A stretch of DNA of 17,775 bases, taken from the NCBI GenBank assembly GCA_016748015.1, contig JAAOMT010000392.1:49604-67378 (forward strand), written 5' to 3'. The notes under the pieces are model-generated. The model was not told where the DNA came from. It ran no database searches and was given only the letters and a program-made list of their open reading frames with translations. A program made the translations under genes and the position numbers. This DNA comes from Geosiphon pyriformis (lineage: Eukaryota > Glomeromycota > Glomeromycetes > Archaeosporales > Geosiphonaceae). Shown one piece after another: positions 1 to 8,690 of this stretch. The stretch's first letter is position 1. Every line of letters starts with the position of its first letter.

Positions 1-195
1 TCAAAAATCAATTGTGATTCAGACTTTGATAATGACAACAACAACAGTTTCAATTTTATTTACAATAACAATAATAACAATGACAATTCTAATTCTGATT
101 ACAACTCTAAACGATATATTATGCTCTCAGATTTTTTAATAGAGCAAAAACTCAAATGGTTTAACAATAATAATAAAAGTATTATGCTAAAATAC
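1..195 (+). pseudogene. Asn-rich linker upstream of the dUTPase domain (element A)
   Basis: Low-complexity AAC/AAT-rich stretch, matching the Asn/Ser-rich linker at about 15775-15930 in element B. It joins the Cys-rich module to the dUTPase domain in this family. At 151-153 element A keeps a TGG (Trp) codon where B has a TAG at about 15907. No fold or active site can be assigned; it is probably a flexible spacer. Confidence 0.6.
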
Positions 196-575
196 ATATA
201 TAATACTGATGCAGAGTTTGATCTCAGATATTCAAAAAAAACTGCCATTTAATTGGAATCTTATTTATGCACCAGCATAGATCTGAAAGTAGTACTAGAA
301 ATTTTGGCAACAACAATAGTCTAACTAGTCTCTAAATCCAGTTTAGTAAAAAAAAAATTAATATTAAAAGAGGAATAATTAATACAAAATATATAGGAAA
401 TATTATTGCAATGCTATAAAATAATTCAAAAAAATATATATAATTGAACCAAATAAAAAATAATATAGACAATATTTCTGTCTCTGATTAAAATAGCTCA
501 GTTAGTATTAGTAGGAATAAAGAAAAATTTAGAAATTATGGTAAGAAAGATACAGGGATTTAAATCAACAAATAG
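196..575 (+). pseudogene. dUTPase-like domain, decayed (element A)
   Basis: Remnant of a trimeric-type dUTPase domain (hydrolyses dUTP to dUMP and PPi) embedded in the pol polyprotein. Motif 1 is still recognisable at about 208-231 as DAEFDL, closer to the usual DAGFDL than the copy in element B. Motif 2 reads SKSSL (about 328-342; usual SRSSL). The frame then changes at the A-run 348-357. Motif 3 is degraded: the expected IDAGY reads INTKY, so the catalytic Asp is gone. A motif 4-like KIAQLV is visible near 490-507, and a GF pair with a following S marks motif 5 near 556-565. Identification rests on motif order plus alignment with the better copy at 15934-16330. Not functional. Confidence 0.72.
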
Positions 576-639
576 AATAGATATACCAATTAATATAGTG
601 AAAAAAAAACAATTAATAAAGAAAAAATTATCTCTATTT

Positions 640-960
640 ATCAATCAATTTTTATTCTACTATATGATCAGTATATAATAGTTATAGAAAAAAAAATGAA
701 AAATCAGCCCCAGATTTTTGAAGCTAAAACAAACATTTGTGAATTAGGAGAGATTGCCATTACCAATCTTTATATACTAGCCAAAAACCACAAACACATT
801 AAGATTCCTATATATAACACAACTAGAAACTTTATAAAAATACCAAGTAAAATTACTATCAGATACTTAAGCGCTAAAATTGAAAATTAACTATCAACTA
901 CTATTTCAAACTTTCCACAACTGTACAGATATATAAATATTACATTACAAACAATCTATA
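640..960 (+). pseudogene. Beta-rich domain between dUTPase and RT (element A)
   Basis: Frame with an open stretch at 696-890 (64 codons), aligned with 16348-16674 of element B. It contains the alternating hydrophobic pattern of short beta strands, with the sub-motifs HIKIPIYN and a TIRYL that corresponds to TIGYL in B. The family function is not known to me. Its position just after motif 5 of the dUTPase and its strand pattern suggest either a second dUTPase-like barrel or a polyprotein linker domain. Beyond 890 the frame meets TAA codons at Gln-like positions, one of which (984-986) has a stop at the same site in B (16738-16740). Confidence 0.55.
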
Positions 961-1079
961 AATAAAAAGAGTATTATTTATTATAATCAAAACAATTATA
1001 ACAAATAAACTTGAGAAATTTAAATTTATTTTAACATATACAACTCAAAATATTACTCAACAATTTTATTGACATTTTT

Positions 1080-1950
1080 GTCAGTAAAAATGAATTTTGC
1101 AGAACTGATATTATCTAATATCAGATTAAGACTGGAAATACAATGCCAATCAAACAAATAACATATAAAGTACTACTAGTTAGTCATGAAATCATCCAAC
1201 AAGAAATTAACAGAATATTAGACAACAGATTAATTTAACTATTAATAAATTCATGATTATTACCAGTAGTATTAGTCCATAAAAAAAATAAAAAAATCTA
1301 CTTTTGTGTAGATTATCAGAAGCTTAATAATATTACTTATAGAAACAACTATTTAACTTCACAGATACAAAAATTATTTAATGTTTTTAAAGAAAAAAAA
1401 TGGTTTTTAATATTGAACTTAGATAGTAATTACTGGCAATTAGCCATAAATTTAGCCAACAAGAAAAAAACAGCATTCACAATCAGAGAAAAAAATTTGA
1501 ATTTAATGTTATGTTTTTTGGCTTAACCAATACTCCAGCTATCTTCTAATAGCTTATGAAAATTGTTTACACCAGATTACTATGAAAATCAGTAGTAGTC
1601 TACTTGAATAACACTAACATGTTTTCCAAAACATTTAATAATTATCTCTACTATTTTTAACAAGTATTTAAAAGATTAAGAAGAGCCAAATTGAAATTAA
1701 ATATAATTAAATGCTTCTTTAGAAAAACTGAATACAAATTTTTGGAACATGTTATAAGCAAAGATAGCATCAAAACAGATTTAGACAAAATTGAAATAGT
1801 TAAGAACTTTTCAGTACCAATAAACTTGACAAAATTAAGAGTATTTTGGAATTTGCTAGATGCTATTGCCACTTTATCTAAAATTTTTTCAAATTGGCTT
1901 AACCACTTTACCAGCTTTAAGCAAAAAAATGTTAAATATGAATAAACCAA
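1080..1950 (+). pseudogene. Reverse transcriptase domain, decayed (element A)
   Basis: Ty3/gypsy RT palm and fingers. Recognisable blocks in order are the HKK...FCVDYQKLN block (about 1278-1328), a NLDSNYWQLAI block (about 1417-1450), the GL.NTPA block near 1520, and the catalytic box at 1601-1612. That box reads YLNN instead of YLDD, so both metal-binding aspartates are replaced by Asn through G-to-A changes; element B has YLDD at the matching 17356-17367. The frame shifts at the seven-A run 1489-1495. In-frame stops at 1236, 1254, 1547, 1550, 1583, 1658 and near 1901 sit where Gln or Trp is expected. The connection region continues at 1691-1945. Certainly inactive. Confidence 0.88.
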
Positions 1951-2339
1951 AACACAACAAAAAACTTTTAACATCTTAAAAAAAAAGCTTATTTAAGTTT
2001 TAATACTAATCTATTCAAATTATAGCAAGCCATTTATCATTACTATTAATGCATTCAGTCAAGTATTGAGAACTGCATTGTTACAAAAAAGAGTAAACAA
2101 ACAAAAACATATGCCAGCTGAAGTTTAAATCCAGCTAAAAAAAACTATAAAATTTTAGTATTGGAACACTTAGTTATTTATTAAACTGTTATCAAATAAA
2201 AAAAATATTTAAACCAGAAATTTAATGTATACATAGATTACAAAGAATTAACATCAATTTAAAAGCAAAAATTTTGAGACAATTGTCATATAAGATAAAA
2301 AATAGAACTATTACCATTTAATTATATCATATATTATAA
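1951..2339 (+). pseudogene. RNase H domain remnant (element A)
   Basis: Follows the RT without a gap. The start of a gypsy RNase H is visible around 2033-2075: the FIITINAFSQ block corresponds to the usual FIxxTDASxxG block, with the first catalytic Asp replaced by Asn (codon AAT at 2048-2050). Downstream the frame is broken by several TAA codons, and the remaining catalytic Glu/Asp positions cannot be located with confidence. Its role in the live element was to remove the RNA strand during reverse transcription. Confidence 0.65.
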
Positions 2340-2639
2340 AAAAAGAAAAAAAAATAGAAATATTAATAGTTTATTACAGATAAAACAAATCTAAATATTT
2401 CAACCCAAAAATATAATAAAAAATAAATACACAAAAATATTAATAACTCTAACATTATATCAATACTCAATATTTCAAGAAGAAATTATCTCAAAAAAAA
2501 CAAAACAACATAAAACAACAATTAAAATATTTTATTATTTATCAAAATATATTATATTAAAAAAACAGAAAAAATCTAGATTAATTACTCAAAGTAATTA
2601 TAGAATTAGAGAAATAAACAATACTGTTTAATATGTATT
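2340..2639 (+). pseudogene. Eroded spacer between RNase H and integrase (element A)
   Basis: Extremely A/T-rich stretch with frequent TAA codons in all forward frames. From its position it must derive from the RNase H end and the RH-integrase linker. I see no motif, tRNA, promoter or repeat that can be supported here. Confidence 0.4.
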
Positions 2640-3657
2640 CAGATCTAACTGCAGAATATTTTCATAAAAAAGCAATTATAAAAAGAACCAGAAAAAGATA
2701 TTATTGGCTATCAATATATTCAGATATTATTTAATATGTTCAAAATTATAATATTTGTTAAAAAAAAAGGAACAAAACTTAGCAAACAACTAAGACTAAT
2801 TAAAATGGGACCATTAACAATAACCAATAAAGGCAATTAATATATAGCAGTAGTCATGAATTATTTTACAAAATAACCAGAAGTAAAAGCAATTTAAAAA
2901 GCAAATGCAAAATTTGTAGCCAAATTCATCTACCAAAATTTGATTTGTCAACATAGATGTCTAAAAAAATTATTATTAGATCAAGAAACTCATTTTGTAA
3001 ACAAAACATTAACAAAATTAAGTCAAAAATTTGAAATCAAAAGATTATTATTGTTATCATATTATTTACAAACAAATGGCTTAGTCAAAAGATTCAACAA
3101 AACATTGTGTAAAGCAATAACCAAGATTAGCCAAAAAAACCAGAATAAATGAGATTTGTTTATACTATCAGTATTATTTGTTTATTGAACAATAAAGCAA
3201 GATACTATACAAATGACATCATTTGAACTTGTCTATAATAGAATAACAACATTACTAGTTAAGATAAATATTAATACATATCCAACAAAATCAATAACAG
3301 AAGCCAACTTCCAAAGAATAATGTTGAAAAAAATATATAACTTAATAGAAACTTTAAAAAACAAAATATGAACAGCAGCTAATAATATACAAAAATCACA
3401 AGTAAAACAAAAAGAATAACATGATAATTAATTACAAAATAAACCAGTTGAATTCAAAATTAAAGACAAAGTACTCTTACATTATATCAAAATAGAAAAA
3501 CAATAGAATAGAAAATTTGATTCCAAATAGAACAAACTATTTCACATTAAAAAAATTCTAAAAAATAAAGCTTATAAATTAAAATGAAACAACAAAATTT
3601 TACTTAATACAGTACATAAAAATTGACTAAAACCATATTACAATATAGTATTATAAT
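2640..3657 (+). pseudogene. Integrase, decayed (element A)
   Basis: Integrase of Ty3/gypsy type. The N-terminal HHCC zinc region is seen at about 2640-2765, with the RYYW block preserved, but the HFG histidine is lost and the first Cys of the CxxC pair reads Tyr (YNIC). In the core, the first catalytic Asp (before the GPLTI block, about 2808) is replaced by Lys. The second Asp is kept in LLLDQ (codon 2979-2981; open frame 2940-3152). The catalytic Glu of NGLVER is Lys (codon 3087-3089). A C-terminal SH3-like part follows, ending in an LKPYY block near 3627-3641. Several TAA/TGA codons interrupt it. Inactive; identity is certain from block order. Confidence 0.87.
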
Positions 3658-3737
3658 TGAAACCTATACTTCTTATTAATTATTATATGTATTAGCCACT
3701 AATGTTATATAATTAGCCACTCTATTTTTAGATAGTG

Positions 3738-3840
3738 ATCATTGATCTAATCAATGACTTAACCATTGACCTAATAATCTGACCATTGACTTAATTATTG
3801 ACCTGATTATTGACTTGATTATTGACCTGATCATTGACCA
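3738..3840 (+). repeat. 12-base tandem array in the 5' LTR
   Basis: About nine imperfect units of ATCATTGACCTG type, one interrupted. Units mix CATTGA and TCAATG, so neighbouring units can form short inverted repeats. It lies just upstream of the TATA box at 3851, in the U3 position where enhancers sit. The matching array in the 3' LTR has about eleven units. Confidence 0.9.
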
Positions 3841-3850
3841 TTTTTGATAG

Positions 3851-3860
3851 CTATATAAAT
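3851..3860 (+). promoter_or_regulatory. TATA box of the 5' LTR promoter
   Basis: CTATATAAAT lies directly after the 12-base array and is conserved in position in the 3' LTR (CTATATAAGT at 10945). The likely transcript start would be a few tens of bases downstream. Assignment is by sequence and LTR position only. Confidence 0.65.
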
Positions 3861-4107
3861 GATGAATTTCTTAGCTGTAGAAAAACATATTAGAAATACA
3901 AAGCATATCAGAAATCAAGGAAATCAAATAAATAAAATAACAACTTTTATCTCAATCATTTTCTTATTGCTAAAACTTCTTTTCTCTATCTTCAAGTATC
4001 TGAATATTTTGGGATAAAAAATTACTTGTTGGTTATTTCTTACTTTTTTACTAAAATGTATAATTGCAACATTTGAAAATTATTAAATAAAATGTGACTA
4101 AAAAACA

Positions 4108-4443
4108 TATCTAATACCTAATATTGAATTCTAAGAGCACCAATGTGAGATATAAAATTATACCAGTATGTAATTATTTGTTGACAGTATGGACTATCTC
4201 TCTACTTTCAGATTTTCTGGTTATTTTTTGAAAAGTATAGTGACTAAAATATTTTATAAGACTGATCTTGTAGATTGAATCCATACTTATTTAATTCATT
4301 CTTTGAAGTTAAATTCTCTTTGATTATTTTTATTACCCTACAATCTTGTTCTCTTTTGCTATCTATTAGCTTGTTATTCCAATCTGTAACATAAAAGTAG
4401 TGTTTTCTGTAAGGTTGTCAAAATCCACTTTGTTTTTTATTAT
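4108..4443 (+). other. Untranslated leader of element 2
   Basis: 336 bases between the LTR end and the gag ATG. The primer-binding site should begin within a few bases of 4107, where the sequence is TATCTAATACCTAATATTG. A TGG start could have decayed to TAA (4112-4114 or 4119-4121), but I cannot name the tRNA. The rest is T-rich without open frame, repeat or structure that I can support. Confidence 0.5.
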
Positions 4444-5982
4444 ATGAGTGATTATTCATATTTGTTATAACAATTAGAAGAACACTTTAAAGCACATAAC
4501 AAAAACAATCTAGACTTTATTGAACTCAATTTTTTGCCCTCTTGCTTGATTTGCTTTCCTATCAAAGAACAATCTAGTAGACAATTCCAAGACTTTTGGA
4601 ACTGATTCCTAAACAAACACTTAGCTGAAACCTATATAGCTTATACAACTTATTATTTTGATCAAGCTTACTTTGAAAACAACTTTAAAGAAAGAAACAA
4701 CAGCATCAATCAGCTTTTATATTCCACAATTTTTAAACAACAGCCTTCTGATTTCGAATATCTGAGCTATCAAATCCATACCTAGATTGCTGCCCATCAA
4801 ACAACTGAAACTCTTCTTGAAACAGAAAAAGAAAGCTATTAAACTGCTCCTGTTTTTGATCTCTTCTCAAGTAAATCAGATCATTCTATTCAAACAGTAA
4901 CTTCTAAACCAATGGTTAATGATTCTATACAACAGAACATTTTGATTGCCCTCTAAAGCATACAAACTGCTTTGGAAAAAAAAAACAATACTCTCTTACT
5001 TTTGTTTAAAGGTGATCCACAAGATCCAATTGAATGGTTAGATGACTTTGAAAGAGCTGTTACAGTCAACCAATATGATAATAAATATAAGTTCCAAATC
5101 ATTGGTGACTACTTTTAAGGCTCTTTTGCTACTTGGTTCTTACAAGAAACCAATGTCAATGCTTAGCAAAAAATCATTAGATGGGTATCAGCAAATGTTA
5201 GAGAAAACAACACTTCTTTTACTATTCGATTTGAAATAAAATTTAGAACTCCTATCTTGATATCTAAATGGCACATAGAATTAAAAAGAAAAACCCAAGG
5301 TCTTAGTAAAGTTGTAACTGAGTATGCCAAAGCAATTAAAAAATTAATCAAACAAGTAGACTCTAAAAAAAACTGAACAAAAGAGCAAAAGATTTATTTC
5401 TTTACAAAAAGATTGAGAACTGATTTTTCCTATGCTTTTTGGCCCCTTCTGGCACTAAAAAACAATTCCACAATAGATATGGCCATTGAACTTGCCCAGA
5501 AAATAGAAGACAATCAAAGAATATATCTAAAATCTATGCTTTTAGTTTTTGCATCTGTTTCTGTTATGGCTTCTGCTCTACAAATGGCTGCTACCTCTTT
5601 TGTTGCCTAAACTCAAGACCCAAATAAACAGTTAATAAATAGACTTACAGCTAATTTTGCCTGGTTACTAGAATTCTTAGCTCAAGCAGTCAAAGAAAAT
5701 CAACAATCTCAAAAACCCAGATTTAAACTTCATTTTAATCAACTCCAACAACTCTCTTATTAAAAGCAACAAAATTGTGGCCCATCTGTGTGTTATCACT
5801 GTGGATTAACTGGACATTTCTCCAGAGATTACAACAATTTTTCATTGCTTTCTCCAGCTTCCAGAAACAATAACAATCAAAACAACAAAACCATCAACAA
5901 CAATGTTCTTAACCAAAGACCCAATCATACCAACATCAATTTTTTTGAAGAGGATTCCTTAGTTGAAGCCACTGTTTATTAG
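4444..5982 (+). pseudogene. gag of element 2, one frame with ten internal stops
   Basis: Starts at ATG 4444 and stays in one frame for 513 codons, so no indel has accumulated. Internal stops are at about 4468, 4606, 4783, 4840, 4954, 5116, 5164, 5374, 5608 and 5761 (six TAA, two TAG, two TGA), where Gln or Trp would fit. The capsid region around 5010-5300 shows the Ty3-type block FKGDPQDPIEWLDDFE and the later aromatic positions. Near the end is a CCHC knuckle, CYHCGLTGHFSRDY (5791-5832), whose last Cys has become Tyr, so zinc binding would be lost. Basic and Asn-rich sequence follows. The protein would have formed the particle and bound genomic RNA. The downstream protease frame is offset by -1. 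Confidence 0.88.
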
Positions 5983-7300
5983 CCTTTAAACTGGTAGACA
6001 CATCTCCAAAAGATGAGAGTACAAGCCAACTAAAAAAAAATCCTTTTTTTGCTTTTAATCTAACTGATAATGACCATAACATAGATAAACTAGTAATCAA
6101 TACTTCTGAATCAACAAGAAAGAAGAAAAAAGCCAAGGTTAATTTCGTTATAGATTCAAAAAAAGTTTCTATATCAACTGCTAATAACAATGAACCACCA
6201 AAGACTAAAGTTTTTAAAAATCCTCCAAATTTAGAACCTCCAGAAATTGTACAAAAATCTGGACCCTATTCTGTTGTCAAAGATCTTATAGAAATACCTG
6301 CTTATATTACTTTTAGCCAGTTAATGACCCATTCCCAATTTAGAAAAGATCTTTGCAAATCTTTGATTCCTAAGAAAAAGACACCAAAGACTAACAAACA
6401 CCCATGTCAAGCTGGACTTGCTGACAACAGCAATGTTACTCCTCTTATTTGTAAAGCCCAAGTGGCTGGTTACTTCATTGATTTGATTTTGAACAGTAAA
6501 TTATCTGTTAGTGTCATTGCCAAACATTTCTTAAAAGCAATTGGCAGAAAAATTAATAAACCATCCACAAAACCAATAACCAATATACATGGTAACAAGA
6601 AAAAAAGTCTGAGCATAGCCAAAGCTGTTCCTGTCCAAATCAATGACATTAGCATTGAAACTGACATAGAAGTATCTGAAGTCAAAGAATACACCATAAT
6701 AATTAGCAATAAATGGCTTAAGAAAGCAAAAGCCTTGCTTGATTATAAACTCTGTAAACTGGTTATCAGATGTAATCAGAAACCTATTGTGGTTAAATGC
6801 AGTCATTGGACAACCCCTCCAGTATTCAAGCAGAACCCAGAAGTAGAACAATTAAATAAATCAGATAATGATGAAAGTGATGAAAAAAAAGATTAAAAAG
6901 AACAAAAAGAAACTACTGAATTTGCTTATACTATTTTTACCAGTAATAACAAGCCACTAGACAATGTTAAAGCTGACAAAGAAGAAATCATAGTAAATGG
7001 CAAGTTAATCTGCTGACCCTACTATGATATTCTCAGAAGAACTTTTGATAGAAAATTTAGCAAGAAAACAAAATACAGTTATCAGTAGTATGATCCTTAT
7101 GCTAAGTGCTAATGCAATAAATTTTTGTATTTCTCTAATAATGAATACAAGTTCTGCCTAATCTATTACAAAGATTGGAAGCCAATTAGTTTGATACTCA
7201 AAAAAAAACTAAAAAAAGTATAAAAGTCTTTTGAAAATAAACTACCTGAAATCTAATTATTAGTTGTAGAACAAAGAAAACCTTCCTCTAAAAAAAAAAA
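5967..7300 (+). pseudogene. Protease (retropepsin) and Cys-rich spacer of element 2
   Basis: Frame -1 relative to gag, open without stops from 5967 to the TAA at 6894, then readable with stops to 7300. The first third is Lys/Pro-rich linker. The retropepsin sits at about 6440-6780: DLILNSKLSVSVIA aligns with the family D-S-G active-site block, but the catalytic Asp is Asn and the Gly is Lys (6492-6500), so it cannot cleave. The second block (about 6690-6740) and a C-terminal strand follow. From about 7000 to 7180 several Cys residues remain in a degraded zinc-module pattern (LIC, AKC, C-N-K, KFCLI), comparable to the module of element B. Stops after 6894 fit Gln/Trp sites. The frame ends at the 11-A run 7290-7300, after which coding moves to another frame. 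Confidence 0.85.
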
Positions 7301-8289
7301 GTGAACATTGAAAATCTATTGGCTAAAAATAGCCCAGTTATCTTAAATGAAGGTAATACTCCTGGACAAACCCATAAGATACAACACACCATTACCACAA
7401 AAAAAACTTGTCTCATCTATTTGAAGCCTTATTAATTCAATTAACACAATAATAAATTCATTAAAAAAGAGATAAATTGGATGAAAAATCTTGGATTTAT
7501 ACAAAAAACCAAGAGTAAATAGGCTTTTCCAGTTGTAGTAGTATTCAAGTAAGATAGAACTCTATGCTTCTGTGTTAACTACTGCCAATTAAATGCCATC
7601 ATTATAAGAGATATGTATCCACTTCCCAAAATTGATACAATGCTAGATAAATTTAATGGTACTGCTTTTTTCTTAACCATTGACTTAACTGCTGAATTCT
7701 GACAAGTAAAAATAAATTTAGAAAGCAAAAAAAACAGTCTTTATCACCAAGTATGACACTTATGAATTTACAGTCATGCCTTTTGGTCTTATCAATGCCC
7801 CTTCCACCTTTTAATGCCTAATAGACAAAGTATTTGAATTAATAAAAGAAAACTTTGTTCTGGTCTACTTAGATGACATAATAGTCTACTCAAAAATCTG
7901 GGATGAACACCTTAAACATTTGCAGAAGGTTTTTGACTTGCTTAGAAATGCTGGCCTTAAGATCAACTCAATCAAATCTTTTTTTAAACGCCAATTCATT
8001 CAGTTTTTTGGTCATCTTATTATAAAAGATAGAATTTTTCCTGACCCAGCTAAAGTTGAAAAAGTTTAAAACATTAGACAATTAATGAATGTTCCTGAAT
8101 TATGCTCATTCCTTGGTTTGGTTTCTTACTATCACAAATTTATCAAAGATTTCTCTAAAATTGTCTTTTCTCTTAATCAACTATTCAGGAAAAATGTCAA
8201 TTATTACTGGGGCACTCATTAACAAAAAGCTTTTGAAATTCTGAAGGAAAAACTTGTTACTAAACTAATTCTCAAACAACCTGATCTGG
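7301..8289 (+). pseudogene. Reverse transcriptase domain of element 2
   Basis: Complete RT block order: a LLAKNSPVI-like lead (from 7301), a polyproline-free entry loop, FCVNYCQLNAI (usual VDYRxLN, Asp to Asn), YPLPKID, an IDLTAEF block where the Trp before Gln is TGA, a frame change at the eight-A run 7727-7734, then VMPFGLINAPSTF with Gln as TAA, and the catalytic YLDD kept at 7866-7877. The thumb and connection continue with FLGLVSYYHKFIKDFSK near 8110-8160. It copied the element RNA into cDNA. It still has its metal-binding pair, but stops and the frameshift make it a pseudogene. Confidence 0.92.
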
Positions 8290-8690
8290 ACTAACTTTTT
8301 ATTCTTCACACTAATGTATCTGACTATGGACTTGGTGCTGTTTTCTTACAAAAAAATGAAGATAGCAAGAAGCATGCTATAGTATATGTCAGCAGATTCT
8401 TAATATCTGCAAAAAAAAACTATTCAGTAACTGAACAAGAATACTTACCAGTAGTTTGGGCTACTAATTACTAAGATCAATATCTTCTTGGTGCAAAATT
8501 TCTAGTAGTAATAGATTATCAAGCCTTGGTTTGGCTGTGCAATAAAAAAAAGCTAGAACACAAATGAATAACTTATTGGATACTTCATTTGGATAAATTT
8601 GACTATAATATTTAACACCACAAAGAAGTAAATCATCAAAATGCTGACACTTTCTTTAGACTTACCATCCAGTGATAGTACAATCTTTTA
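8290..8690 (+). pseudogene. RNase H domain of element 2
   Basis: Same frame as the RT end. The first active-site block FILHTNVSDYGLGAV has Asn (codon 8313-8315) where TDAS carries the catalytic Asp. The second block YSVTEQEYLPVVWA keeps its Glu (about 8427-8470), the VVIDYQALVWL block keeps Asp (about 8509-8540), and NADTFFR (about 8640-8660) keeps the last Asp. Four in-frame stops occur, at 8219, 8292, 8472 and 8565 or close by. Inactive because of the first Asp and the stops. Confidence 0.88.

Larger units (their letters stand above)
1..3657 (+). mobile_element. Element A: decayed Ty3/gypsy retrotransposon, 3' part of pol
   Basis: Degenerate LTR-retrotransposon body whose 5' half lies before the window. 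Domain order seen in translation is dUTPase remnant, beta-rich domain, RT, RNase H, integrase zinc region, integrase core and C-terminal part. Positions 1-2030 align with 15751-17775 (element B) at an offset close to 15755, so the two are copies of one family. A is much more AT-rich than B: in the 120 aligned bases starting at 1561 and 17316, I count about 15 sites where A has A/T and B has G/C, against about 6 the other way. Frame changes occur at A-runs 348-357 and 1489-1495. No LTR of its own is certain; the next feature downstream is an LTR that matches the one at 10724. Confidence 0.9.
3658..4107 (+). repeat. 5' LTR of element 2
   Basis: Direct repeat of 10724-11201, starting TGAAACCTATACTTC and ending in CA. 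It holds a 12-base tandem array, a TATA box, AATAAA-like stretches near 3930-3945 and a T/C-rich U5. It is 28 bases shorter than its partner, mainly because the 12-base array is shorter. Similarity to the partner may extend about nine bases further left (from 3649, TATTATRR). If so, the true start was TG decayed to TA at 3649, and the next base pair is ambiguous. It directly abuts the end of the element A integrase. Confidence 0.85.

Noticed and set aside
3658-4107. 3' LTR of element A
   Set aside because: The LTR matches the one at 10724 after element 2, and the probable LTR of the A/B family (11203) looks different. It is not fully excluded, because A ends exactly here and shares a short sequence before it.
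4444-5982. A reassigned genetic code in which TAA/TAG mean Gln and TGA means Trp
   Set aside because: Normal CAA/CAG and TGG codons are frequent in the same frames, all three stops are affected, homologous sites swap between sense and stop in copies A and B, and catalytic residues are lost too. Decay explains all of this.
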